Shown: piece by piece, positions 1 to 8,268 of the stretch
Layout of the letters: each line of letters starts with the position of its first letter
Numbering within the stretch: the first letter of the stretch is position 1
Assembly: GCF_023715685.1 (NCBI RefSeq)
Contig: NZ_JAMBOQ010000011.1
Coordinates: 1-59,253 of the forward strand
DNA: 59,253 bases
Reading direction: 5' to 3'
From: Priestia aryabhattai
GTDB taxonomy: Bacteria > Bacillota > Bacilli > Bacillales > Bacillaceae_H
Made by a program: the position numbers and the translations under genes
Notes under the pieces: model-generated
Told to the model about the DNA's origin: nothing
Seen by the model: the letters and a program-made list of their open reading frames with translations, nothing else
Databases searched by the model: none

Positions 1-126
1 CCTATATCCTATATTACAACCATCTACGAATAAAAGAAAAATTAAAAGGATTGACCCCTGTAGAATACAGAATTCAATCCTCATTAGCTGCCTAAATAAC
101 GTGTCTAACTTTTTGGGTTCAGTTCA
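1..126 (+). mobile_element. 3' end of an IS3-family element (transposase C-terminus plus inverted repeat)
   Basis: An open frame entering from the left edge (bases 3-95) ends in a sequence of the type YYNHLRIKEKLKGLTPVEY, the hallmark C-terminus of IS3-family OrfB transposases. It is followed at about 106-126 by AACTTTTTGGGTTCAGTTCA, a typical IS3 terminal inverted repeat. Only 30 codons lie in the window, so completeness of the element cannot be judged. It differs from the IS3-family element at 44.3-45.5 kb. Confidence 0.85.
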
Positions 127-594
127 AAGGACAGTAGTTTTTTCTCATACAGACGATTAGAAAATTGTGTGACAAATACCCACGTCGGAAGGTATTCTAA
201 TTGCATTTTGCTCCAATTATCTAAGAGATATACTGATACATATAGATGTAAAAGCACATTGTATAATCAATTCCATTTAGATAGAAGTCAACTTTTTCAT
301 CTAAGTGTCGTTACTCCTCATTAAGCAACTACTAAAGTACTTCATATATTATTATAATTTCCCTACTTACTCTAAATGACTCCATTTCTACACCGATGGT
401 GGAGAGAGCACCTGTATCCTATGAACAAGTAGTGAATTCAGTCCTTTAAGTAATAAATTTATTTTAAGAATTCACCTCTATTAGATGCCCTATGCATAAA
501 CAAAGAGCGTAATTCTTGATGTAGAATTACGCCCTTTTGCTGAATAACAATTATGTTTCTTAGGTTACATCTTTTCAATAGGTCTAAGTGTTTG
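96..594. other. Intergenic stretch with one hairpin
   Basis: No convincing gene is visible. The only structured element is the hairpin at 508-532 (GCGTAATTCT / AGAATTACGC), followed by CCCTTTT on the plus strand. It can act as terminator for the leftward VOC gene that ends at 595. Confidence 0.5.
508..536 (-). terminator. Intrinsic terminator downstream of the VOC gene
   Basis: Near-perfect stem GCGTAATTCT with loop TGATG..., flanked by AAAGA on the left and CTTTT on the right. It could work in both directions. The leftward VOC gene stops about 60 bases before it. Confidence 0.6.
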
Positions 595-999
595 TCAATT
601 TCTACGGTTGAAACGTTTAATTGCTTCTTCGGTCACCGGCTCGAAGAGGTTAACGAGGTTGCCGTCGGGATCGCGAAACAACATAGCACGGTTCCCCCAC
701 GGCATTAAAGTAGGTTCCTTTACCCACTCATTGACAAACGGTTTCAGGCGCTCGTATTCAGCATCGACATCGTGGACGTGGAACTCAATGATAACAGTGC
801 GATTGTCCGCCGCCACTGCGGAACCAGCGCCGAACAGTGGCACTGTCTTAGAGTGGCCAATTGCCAAGGTGCATGATGGCACAAAAAGTTCGGCAAAGAC
901 AGGGACGGGACGTTCCGCCGAAACACCTAAGACTTTCTCATAGAACTTGACAAGACGATCCACATCGTCGGTAATAATGCGTACAGAAGCAAAATTCAT
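595..999 (-). CDS. VOC (glyoxalase/bleomycin-resistance fold) family protein
   Basis: A 134-residue single-domain vicinal-oxygen-chelate protein. It opens with the beta-strand motif FASVRIITDDVDRLVKFYEKV and ends with the typical FRDPDGNLVNLFEP, the strand that often carries a metal-binding Glu. Members bind or modify small molecules (glyoxalase, dioxygenase, antibiotic-binding); the substrate cannot be predicted. The start is supported by AGGAAGGA upstream. The gene is visibly richer in G+C than its neighbours, suggesting transfer from another lineage. A 16-bp palindrome lies 27-42 bases upstream and probably controls it. Confidence 0.85.
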   Translation of the reverse strand: MNFASVRIITDDVDRLVKFYEKVLGVSAERPVPVFAELFVPSCTLAIGHSKTVPLFGAGSAVAADNRTVIIEFHVHDVDAEYERLKPFVNEWVKEPTLMPWGNRAMLFRDPDGNLVNLFEPVTEEAIKRFNRRN

Positions 1000-1025
1000 A
1001 AAATACCATCCTTCCTATAATAAAT

Positions 1026-1041
1026 GATACGATATCGTATC
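1026..1041. promoter_or_regulatory. Palindromic operator upstream of the VOC gene
   Basis: GATACGATATCGTATC is a perfect 16-bp palindrome placed where a TetR/MarR-type repressor would bind. No TetR-family gene lies in the neighbourhood. The nearest regulator is the WYL-domain protein at 1.4-2.4 kb. Confidence 0.55.
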
Positions 1042-1390
1042 AGATCAGATCATTTTGGGCTAGAACCCGCGAAGCTTCAGTAAGGGAAAAAGTGGTTGTG
1101 GAAAATAGGTTACAAAAGTTCCAACGACAATTATTTTAGAACCTTTTCCTTTTCTCAAGAATTAAACAGCCTATTTAAAGGTTTACTTTTTCAGTTTCAA
1201 GTAATCTACTTTGGGTATTAACTGACGTTCGCTGGTTCTATGATCATCCTTCCATGCCTTGCTGCTCCATTGATCCAAAGTGAAATGAATTAATTTCCGT
1301 GGATGTTAATTGGGTGTATTAATCGATTGATGCAAGACATACTCCGCATGTATCTTTCAACCCTTTATGTTTACTTTCTCTAATTATAAA

Positions 1391-1426
1391 AGAACGCTAC
1401 TGACAACTGTATGTCAGTAGCGTTCT
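1391..1426 (-). terminator. Intrinsic terminator overlapping the 3' end of the WYL regulator
   Basis: Perfect 14-bp arms AGAACGCTACTGAC / GTCAGTAGCGTTCT with an 8-base loop. On the minus strand it is followed by TTTTAT. The right arm contains the last codons and stop of the regulator gene. Confidence 0.8.
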
Positions 1427-2361
1427 AACATTTTTTTTGCTTCTTCACGAATTCGATTTTGGAGTGATTCAGGCTCCAACACAACCACACTCGCTCCCCA
1501 GCCAAGTACCCATTGCAACAATTCGTCCAGTTGATGAACACGTAAGATCACATGCAATCCATCCTCATGCTCTTCCATACTCTCTATGTAATGATAATTG
1601 GATTCCTTCACCTTATCCGCAATGTCATGGTTAAATTGAAGATGAACTAGCAAGTGTCTATTATCCGGAGGGGCATACTCGCTTAAGTTAAAATGCGTCG
1701 GTGGTTCGAATCGTTCTTCAAGACTAATAAGTTCCGTCATTCGGGATAAGCGAAAATGACGAATTTCTTGGCGCAGATCACACCGAGCCACGAGCATCCA
1801 TGATCCTTGAATGAGCACCAATCCATAGGGAGCAACCGTACGAACACTATGACGATTACCTTCGGAATCTTCAAGTTTTTTTGCATAACGAATGCTGATC
1901 TTTTGCACGTTTAATATCGCTCCACGAATCTTTTCTAGATATTTCTTTTCTTTTGACTCCCTGACCTGTTTATCAGAAATGAGCAAACGCATTGCCTTGC
2001 GTACACGAGATGTTTCTTTAAGAATGTTCTTCGGTAGAATGGCCTCAATTTTCCCGCGGGCAGCTTGAGCCCTGGCACGATAATCATCATCAAATTGTTG
2101 TTCAATAAAGTCCGTTCCAATTAGCAAGCTCACAGCTTCTGGTACGGTGAAGCCGATTGGCGGCAGAAAATAACCTTCCATCAGAGAGTATCCTCTCCCG
2201 GGGGCTCCTATAATCGGTACGCCCGCCTCACTCAGCGCCTGAATGTCACGGTAGATAGTCCGCACGCTCGTTTCAAATAGAGCCGCCAAATTTTCGGCCC
2301 GTATAACTTCTTTACGTTGCAGCTCCAGTACAATGGCTAACAAACGGTCTGTTTTATTCAT
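1414..2361 (-). CDS. YafY-type transcriptional regulator (HTH + WYL domain)
   Basis: A 315-residue protein starting MNKTDRLLAIVLELQRKEVIRAE, the usual N-terminus of this family. An N-terminal DeoR-like winged HTH (about 1-60, containing TSVRTIYRDIQALSEAGVP) is followed by a WYL ligand-sensing domain and C-terminal extension (about 140-310). A longer frame extends upstream to 2508, but the AAAGGGGG site just before position 2361 and the family's usual start favour the shorter form. Such proteins sense small molecules or nucleic acids and regulate nearby genes. The adjacent VOC gene is a possible target. Confidence 0.88.
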   Translation of the reverse strand: MNKTDRLLAIVLELQRKEVIRAENLAALFETSVRTIYRDIQALSEAGVPIIGAPGRGYSLMEGYFLPPIGFTVPEAVSLLIGTDFIEQQFDDDYRARAQAARGKIEAILPKNILKETSRVRKAMRLLISDKQVRESKEKKYLEKIRGAILNVQKISIRYAKKLEDSEGNRHSVRTVAPYGLVLIQGSWMLVARCDLRQEIRHFRLSRMTELISLEERFEPPTHFNLSEYAPPDNRHLLVHLQFNHDIADKVKESNYHYIESMEEHEDGLHVILRVHQLDELLQWVLGWGASVVVLEPESLQNRIREEAKKMLERY

Positions 2362-2556
2362 TGGGTGCCCCCTTTTAATGTTTTCGCAAAATAATAATAC
2401 CATACCTTGATGGAGATGATGATTTAGTAAATGCAGAGTTGTCGAATAGGTAAGTGTATGGGTATCTATGCGGGTATCTATGCGGGAATCTCTACAAAAT
2501 AAGGGCAATGCCTCATAATTTATAAGAGCCCCTTGCTCCTTTCGTACTGTTATTTG

Positions 2557-2625
2557 TTAGTAAGCATTAGTTAGAGAAAAAATAATACCTCCTATAATTG
2601 CTGTGAGTATTGTTTTTATTAACAT
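2557..2625 (-). CDS. Possible 22-residue hydrophobic peptide
   Basis: A short frame, MLIKTILTAIIGGIIFSLTN then AY, is preceded at the right distance by AGAAAGGGG. It would form one membrane helix with a single early Lys, the general look of small membrane peptides or type I toxins. No antitoxin RNA can be identified by eye. Small size makes this a tentative call; the rest of the 770-base gap (2362-3134) shows no supported gene. Confidence 0.3.
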   Translation of the reverse strand: MLIKTILTAIIGGIIFSLTNAY

Positions 2626-3134
2626 CAAATACCCCTTTCTCAGAATTGTAGCAAAAATAAAAATCCCACTGGCATTGGCAAGCGAGATAGCTTTTTATCA
2701 GAATTCACAATTATAAAGTACTAAATATAACTACAAGTAAATAATGTGATATATCTCTTAAAACACCATTTTTAGAGGGGGTGCATATGTATAAAAGGTG
2801 CGCTTCTTATACATTTTTTTGACTTGCATTCCTAAGCGAAACCTTATGACACCAAGGGTATATAAAAATCTGCATAAAGAAGAAAACATCCTATTTGGAA
2901 GTCTTGCCTGCCAAGGGCTCTTTTTTAAGTTCCGGTGGAGACTTTATGTTAACAAAGCTTTTTCTATTCACAGAAAATCTAATAAAAAATCTGCTACAGT
3001 GCTTTAAAGAATATGATTTAAATTTTCTAAAAGGTTAAAAGTATGCTCAGCATATAATGTAGTAAACAATTGTCTAGTCTGAGGTAGAACCTCAACAAAA
3101 GGCTTAGTCAAGAGTATCTTTTTAAAAGAAAAGT

Positions 3135-4457
3135 TTATTGAAAAAATCTTTGGGATTCGAACGTAGAACTTTCTATTTCTTGACCATTCCATATCCATCG
3201 ATTCATTGTGTTTCTACTTTTATTTAAATATACGTTATTGCTAAGCTCATTATATTTATTTGAATAATGAAGATTGGCTAGAAGTAAGTTAGATTTTACT
3301 GAAACCATAATGTTATTATTGATGATGTTATGGATCGCATAATATTGCATTAATAACTGGCCGCCATCCATTTTTATTGTATCGTTCCCATATAAGATAT
3401 TTTGCGTAATAGAAGTATTCATTGTCCCCCCACGCTTTTCATCATATCCCCCAATTGAAATTCCTGTAAAACGATTCTCATAAATCATGTTTCGTACGAC
3501 TTGAATGTTGGTAGTCTGTTTACCGTGGTGTTCACTTGCAATTTCTATTCCTAAATCGTTATGACTTGAAATATTATGTTCAATAACAACATCCTTTCCT
3601 CCATCTACATAGATTCCTCCAGCAGAATATTCATGTCTGTAGGCTGGGTTGGAATAACTGCTTACGTTGTAAATAGAGTTTTCACTGATAACTCCTTCAC
3701 GAGCTTGATCAAATTTTTTATCAGGAGCTACCTTTTCGAAACCAATTACATCAATACCTATATTATCAACGTTACGAATCGTATTTGCATGGACTACAAA
3801 CTTTTTAACATTTCCATTTAGAGTCAGCGCTTCACTAAAACCTAAAGTTAAGTTTTCGAGTAAGTTTCCCGATATTTCAATGTTGTTTAATGAACGTGGC
3901 GCTTCGGATCCATAAAAAGCTATTCCATGTGCATTTCCGTTTTTATGTGCAGTCTTAATATCAAAAATATGATTGTTAATAATCCGAAGACCTTTGCCTC
4001 TTCCCTCTACTAAAATACCACATGGTGTATTTTGTTCTTCCAAAGTAGAAAAATGCCCTATATTTAGACCTTGAATTGTAACATAGCTCTTGTTTTTTAT
4101 GGTAACTAGCCCTCCATCTGAAGAACCACTCTTTATATTCTTTCCACTAATAATGGGCCTTTCATTTTTATAGTTTCTGAAGATAATGGGATTTTGTTTA
4201 TTGCCTGAACGACTAATCATTAACTTTTCGTGATAGACACCGCCTCGAATATTAACAGTCGTCCCAGGTTTAGCTACTTTACCTGCCTTTTTCAAAGTTT
4301 TAAAGGGACTGTTTTTAGTACCTGCATTTTCATCACTTCCTGCAGGAGAGACGTAGATTTCATGATGTATAGGTTCTACTAAAGGTTGAGTAGCAGCCTC
4401 AACCCTTTGATTTATACAACACAGGAAAAGAAGAAGGATGCTACCTGCTTTTTTCAT
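3135..4457 (-). CDS. Exported right-handed beta-helix protein (pectate-lyase-like fold)
   Basis: A 440-residue protein starting MKKAGSILLLFLCCINQRVEA, a signal peptide, so the product is secreted or surface-bound. Next comes the phrase YVSPAGSDENAGTKNSPFKT and then about ten irregular repeats of the form NN-I--N-, the pattern of right-handed parallel beta-helix proteins (polysaccharide lyase/DUF1565-like). Polysaccharide binding or cleavage is likely; catalytic residues cannot be assigned. A longer frame starts at 4478, but TTAAGGAG sits just before 4457. The C-terminus is rather abrupt. Confidence 0.85.
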   Translation of the reverse strand: MKKAGSILLLFLCCINQRVEAATQPLVEPIHHEIYVSPAGSDENAGTKNSPFKTLKKAGKVAKPGTTVNIRGGVYHEKLMISRSGNKQNPIIFRNYKNERPIISGKNIKSGSSDGGLVTIKNKSYVTIQGLNIGHFSTLEEQNTPCGILVEGRGKGLRIINNHIFDIKTAHKNGNAHGIAFYGSEAPRSLNNIEISGNLLENLTLGFSEALTLNGNVKKFVVHANTIRNVDNIGIDVIGFEKVAPDKKFDQAREGVISENSIYNVSSYSNPAYRHEYSAGGIYVDGGKDVVIEHNISSHNDLGIEIASEHHGKQTTNIQVVRNMIYENRFTGISIGGYDEKRGGTMNTSITQNILYGNDTIKMDGGQLLMQYYAIHNIINNNIMVSVKSNLLLANLHYSNKYNELSNNVYLNKSRNTMNRWIWNGQEIESSTFESQRFFQ

Positions 4458-4577
4458 AAGATACTCCTTAATGTTCATGAATTTTACTTACAAGATCTTT
4501 CAATTATACTATCGCTTCGCTAATAAGTATGTAAAACATCGCACCATGCCTTATTACTTTCTTAAAGTACAATCAAT

Positions 4578-4591
4578 GGAAAGCGCTAAAA
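4578..4591. promoter_or_regulatory. cre-like site upstream of the beta-helix gene
   Basis: GGAAAGCGCTAAAA matches 12 of 14 positions of a CcpA box such as TGAAAGCGCTAACA and lies about 120 bases upstream of the exported beta-helix gene. Catabolite control would suit a polysaccharide-degrading protein. Weak evidence on its own. Confidence 0.3.
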
Positions 4592-4690
4592 TAATGCTAG
4601 AATAATGTAGTAAATCAGTTAAAACAGGAACATGTAAATTAATAAATTTTAAACGCTGAAAGGATTACTAATGATGGATGAAAAAAAGTG

Positions 4691-4732
4691 TAGGTGACTT
4701 AATCTTTTTCAATAGAAGGAATAAGTCACCTA
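4691..4732. terminator. Hairpin in the 4.5-5.2 kb gap
   Basis: Arms TAGGTGACTTA and TAAGTCACCTA flank a 20-base loop. A-rich sequence precedes it and TTTG follows. Terminator-like, but no rightward gene ends here, so it may be a relic. Confidence 0.4.
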
Positions 4733-4798
4733 TTTGTGTTTTACCTAAACAGTCATTGTGGTTAAAAGCGAATATTTCTACTCCTTACAACTCACTAT

Positions 4799-4996
4799 TG
4801 TATCTTCTTACTTTTAGATAAATTCTTAAAAAGAAAATGATTGGATATAAATCACACAACACTTCTATTTAGTAAGTTTTAGATAAAGTAATTATTGATT
4901 GAATTAAATATTAAACTTATATAATTTAAAGGAGTAAATGTACAAATTATGTTATCGAAATTGAAGTTTTAATATTTACACTTAGTGACGACAAAT
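4799..4996 (+). repeat. Diverged copy of a ~200-bp dispersed element ending in TGACGACAAAT
   Basis: This AT-rich segment resembles 6766-6966 and 26701-26901 at both ends. All three end with a T-rich lead, a (A)TTTACT-like string and TGACGACAAAT (here 4986-4996), followed by TTTTTCTA. It lies 185 bases upstream of the NUDIX gene in the same orientation. A promoter or regulatory role is inferred from position only. Confidence 0.5.
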
Positions 4997-5180
4997 ATGA
5001 ACTTTTTCTATACTAGATGTGTTATATTACACTTTTTAACGAAAATACATTAATTATTATCTATATAACTAAGTTGATATTATCAAAATTATGTTAACTA
5101 ACTTTGTATGACATAAACATATTAAATGATAACAAAGTCACTTAATTCTTTCTTTGTGGTAATATTAGGTTATTACTAAG

Positions 5181-5813
5181 ATGGCGGTGATAATCATAGA
5201 ACATAAGTGGCTTGATTGGGCGAAGCAACTTCAATCTATTGCACAGGCAGGGTTAGCTTATTCAAAAGATATTTATGATGTAGAGAGATTTGAACTAATA
5301 AGAGACATAAGCGTTGAAATGTTATCACAACAAACAGGTATGGAAATGACAGTCATAAAAGACTTATTTGCAAGTGAAACTGGTTACGCAACACCTAAGG
5401 TAGATATTAGAGCCGTGATCTTTAAGGATAACAAAATATTAATGGTCAAAGAAAATTCAGATGGTAGTTGGTCGCTACCTGGTGGCTGGGCTGATATTGG
5501 GTTAACTCCAAGCGAAGTAGCAGTTAAAGAGGTAAAAGAAGAATCAGGATTTGACGTAAAAGCTGTCAAATTGTTAGCTGTAACGGATATGAAATGTCAT
5601 CCACATCCTCCTTCACCTTTTCATATTTATAAAATGTTTATTCAATGTGAAATCATTGGGGGACAACCGATGAAGGGTGTAGAAACAAGTGCTGTGGAAT
5701 TCTTTGCTGAAAATAAATTGCCACCCTTATCAATAGCTAGAAATACACAAACACAAATTGAAATGATTTTTAAGCATTTATATAATCCTAAAGAACCTGT
5801 ATATCTTGATTGA
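5181..5813 (+). CDS. NUDIX hydrolase (YjhB/ADP-ribose pyrophosphatase-like)
   Basis: A 210-residue protein. Residues 1-65 form the helical NUDIX_N_2 domain (HKWLDWAKQLQSIAQAGL), followed by a NUDIX domain with the box GGWADIGLTPSEVAVKEVKE then ESGF. The REUxEExGU half is intact (KEVKEESGF), but the first conserved Glu is Leu, as is common in this subfamily. Members hydrolyse nucleoside diphosphates linked to another group, such as ADP-ribose. There is no good ribosome binding site before 5181, so the exact start is uncertain. A copy of the dispersed TGACGACAAAT element lies upstream and a terminator follows. Confidence 0.88.
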   Translation: MAVIIIEHKWLDWAKQLQSIAQAGLAYSKDIYDVERFELIRDISVEMLSQQTGMEMTVIKDLFASETGYATPKVDIRAVIFKDNKILMVKENSDGSWSLPGGWADIGLTPSEVAVKEVKEESGFDVKAVKLLAVTDMKCHPHPPSPFHIYKMFIQCEIIGGQPMKGVETSAVEFFAENKLPPLSIARNTQTQIEMIFKHLYNPKEPVYLD

Positions 5814-5856
5814 TTTGTAATAACATTTAAGAACAATTTTAAATATATATACATTT

Positions 5857-5890
5857 AAAAGCCTTTGGAATTAGTGATTCCAAAGGCTTT
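5857..5890 (+). terminator. Intrinsic terminator after the NUDIX gene
   Basis: AAAGCCTTTGGAA / TTCCAAAGGCTTT stem with loop TTAGTGA, followed by ATTT. It lies 44 bases after the stop codon. Confidence 0.8.
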
Positions 5891-5961
5891 ATTTCCTATA
5901 ATTAGAATTATAGGAAGTGGTTTTTTCTAAATGTATTCAGAAGGAATTTTTTAATATCAAA

Positions 5962-6279
5962 TTATAAACAGTATTTATTAATCGAATTAATTAGTTCAAA
6001 AGGCATGTGAATACCTACTAATCGTTCTCTTTCCTCTCCATCTTTGAATACTAGAATAGTAGGAGCAATAACAACACTGAACTGAAGAATATCTTCTTTA
6101 TTTTTTTCTCCATCTACTTCTATTAAAGTTACTTCTTGCTCAAACTCTCTACTTGCTTGATGAAAGAATTGTTTCATAATTCTTCTATGCGGTGTATTAG
6201 GTAAAAAGAAATGAACAATTGTAATACCATTTTTTAGTAAATCTGAAAAATGAGTGGTGGTGCCTTGTAAAATCCTCAA
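5962..6279 (-). CDS. Thioredoxin-fold protein lacking the CxxC motif
   Basis: A 105-residue protein with a thioredoxin fold. The strand ITIVHFFLPNTPHRRIMKQF occupies the place of the usual WCGPC active site but has no cysteine (PNTPH instead). The cis-Pro loop IAPTILVFKDGEE and the C-terminal helix are present. Start is TTG, chosen because GGAGG lies 7 bases upstream. Disulfide exchange is not expected, so a binding, chaperone or adaptor role is more likely. It stands alone between intergenic regions. Confidence 0.8.
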   Translation of the reverse strand: MRILQGTTTHFSDLLKNGITIVHFFLPNTPHRRIMKQFFHQASREFEQEVTLIEVDGEKNKEDILQFSVVIAPTILVFKDGEERERLVGIHMPFELINSINKYCL

Positions 6280-7254
6280 AATTGTACCTCCATTTGGTTA
6301 ATAAATATACATATTATCACTCGAAATATCCCTATAAACATCCTTATATTACAAAAAATGTAATACTATATGTTTTATTTTACCAACTATTAAAACCCTT
6401 GAGTTGTATCTTTTAAAATTTGAATTCAAATGGCTATAAATTACCAAAATGAGGATTTTATGTTTAATTCTAAAGTCTTTAACGCTCTTATTTATTAAGT
6501 CTAAAATCACCGAACTATAAGGTGGAAAGTAAATTTAAGATCTTATAGTTTCTAAACCTTTAAAGTTTCTTTGCTTTATTTATAGGTTGATTTTCTCGTT
6601 TTCTATTTAAAGGTAAAAACTGTAGTTCTAGTGCTTTGTATAGTGAAAGGGTTTTATACAAGAAAGTTGAAATAATTCTCCATTTTGAAAACCAATTATG
6701 AACAATTAATGCAGAAGTACTACCAAGAAGAGCAGCTACAATTTTACTTCTTATGGTATGACAGCCTATCTTCTACCTTCCTTTTAAGAAATTGTTTTAT
6801 TCACTTTATTTCAACATAAAATTTATAAGCGTTTAGCATTAATATATTTTCAAAAAGATAAATTAAACTAAAAATACAAAAATAACTTCTTTTATATAAA
6901 GAAGTAAATAAATAAACAACCTTATAAAAATTATAGTTTTATCATTTACTTTATCTGACGACAAATAATTGGTTTTTCTATTATATAAGTAATTGTTATA
7001 ACTATTTTTACGAAAGTACGTTAACTATTACTTATATTATGAAAGTAAAATCATCAAATTTAATTATTTATTACATCTTACTTTACCGTTATAAAGATTA
7101 TAGTTTTCACCTTAACAAAAGGATAAATTTACAAATATTCAGGTTTCAACAGTGTGAAAAATTGTAAAATTTTGAGTGTTGAAAAATGCATTATAAAAAG
7201 TTAATGTAAAATTTATCAATAATTAACATGGAAATTAATTAGGTGATTATCTGA
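6280..7254. other. 975-base AT-rich gap with a dispersed repeat
   Basis: It holds the ~200-bp repeat at 6766-6966. On the minus strand, about 6560-6770, a stretch reads openly (LLGSTSALIVHNWFSKWR ... NRKRENQPINKAKKL, stop near 6557) but has no standard start codon, so it is probably a gene remnant. The last 250 bases are the leader of the Spo0E-like gene and resemble the region 5000-5110 upstream of the NUDIX gene. Confidence 0.45.
6766..6966 (+). repeat. ~200-bp dispersed element, copy upstream of the Spo0E-like gene
   Basis: Aligns by eye over 201 bases with 26701-26901. Shared blocks are CTATCTT-TAC-TTCC--TTTAAGAAATTGTT at the start, then GTTTTATCATTTACT and TGACGACAAAT (6956-6966) at the end. 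Similarity continues downstream into TTTTTCTA. It is oriented toward the Spo0E-like gene, whose start is 289 bases further on. Confidence 0.6.
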
Positions 7255-7419
7255 ATGGAAAATAAACATGTAAAACAGGAAGTCCTATTAGAAAAAATAG
7301 AGCGTACTAGAGAAGTTTTGATACATACAGCTTTAAAAGAAGGACTTGTAAGTGAAAACACGATAAAGGTAAGTCAAGTATTGGATATGATGTTAAATGA
7401 ATTAGAAGAAATTTATTAA
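7255..7419 (+). CDS. Spo0E-family aspartyl-phosphate phosphatase-like protein
   Basis: A 54-residue protein beginning MENKHVKQEVLLEKIERTRE and containing VSQVLDMMLNE, which fits the SQxLD signature of Spo0E phosphatases. These small two-helix proteins remove phosphate from Spo0A~P and so restrain sporulation. AGGTGAT upstream supports the start, and a strong terminator follows within 10 bases. It has a long AT-rich leader carrying a copy of the TGACGACAAAT element. Confidence 0.82.
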   Translation: MENKHVKQEVLLEKIERTREVLIHTALKEGLVSENTIKVSQVLDMMLNELEEIY

Positions 7420-7423
7420 AAAC

Positions 7424-7454
7424 AAAAGCCCTTACTTCATAAATAAGGGCTTTT
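7424..7454 (+). terminator. Intrinsic terminator after the Spo0E-like gene
   Basis: AAAAGCCCTTA / TAAGGGCTTTT stem followed by a run of T; starts five bases after the stop codon. Confidence 0.88.
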
Positions 7455-7528
7455 TTGTATGTGATTTTCGGTAACCTGATTTATGTTAACTAAATTTGTA
7501 TGTGGTATACATATAGTCATCTTTCTTA

Positions 7529-8199
7529 TTAAACTATTACGAGTATCTTTAATTTAGCTAGTTTTTCAAGACTTTCTTTATCTCGAATGATGTAGCCTCG
7601 GGATTGCTTTTCAATAATATTTATTTTACATAGTTGTGCTAGTACATGGAGTAGATGACAATATGATACACCCAAGTATTCGCATACTTCAGTATGTTTT
7701 TCTTTATAAAAGTTACCGTCAGCTGATAACATTATAAAGGCAGCTAGGCGGTTTTCAAGGGGATAAGCTTGATTTTGCGTATACTTCGCTGAAATCCTAG
7801 TTGCTTTCTCACTTAAAAAGCTGCATAAATATCTTAGGAATGTAACATCTGTTAAGAGCTTATTTTTACAAGTATTGATCGGAATAGCCAAACAAATGGT
7901 TTTTGTGACAGTTTGTATGGCTTTAGAATAACGTTCTGAATTTAATAATTCTACTTCCCCCATAAATGTTGGAACCTGTAAAAAATTGATTAGAGACACT
8001 TTCCCATTTTCGTGTGTAACATAGAGTTTTGCCTTACCCTCAACAAGATAATAAATATATTGAGGATAGGAACCTTCCTTATAAATAAATTCACCACGTT
8101 CAAATTGGCAGACCTGGATAAACGGAGTAACTGGAAAGGAAAAAAGTGATTGAATTGAGTATTTTTCTCATTAAATAAAATTAAAATGAATATGTACAT
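7529..8199 (-). pseudogene. yeiL: YeiL-like Crp/Fnr-family regulator, frameshifted near its N-terminus
   Basis: The C-terminal 156 codons (to 7999) read as the end of a cNMP-type regulator, including a winged HTH (HTEVCEYLGVSYCHLLHVLA). The same frame continues upstream to about 8138, giving the sensor-domain phrase FERGEFIYKEGSYPQYIYYL. Beyond a T-run at about 8138-8143 the reading switches frame to an N-terminal piece (MYIFILILFNEKNTQFNHF). One base gained or lost at the T-run explains this. It is either a pseudogene or a sequencing error. It sits beside another broken gene, the aldehyde dehydrogenase. Confidence 0.8.
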
Positions 8200-8268
8200 T
8201 ATATTTTGACCAAATTCGAGGTTTGCATCAGAACTTTTTTACATAGAAAATGATGCTTACATGCTTAA

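Noticed and set aside
608..943. Plus-strand 111-codon frame within the VOC gene
   Set aside because: Shadow frame of a recognisable VOC protein on the opposite strand.
2798..3007. A 69-codon plus-strand frame in the gap before the beta-helix gene
   Set aside because: No ribosome binding site, low-complexity composition and no recognisable family.
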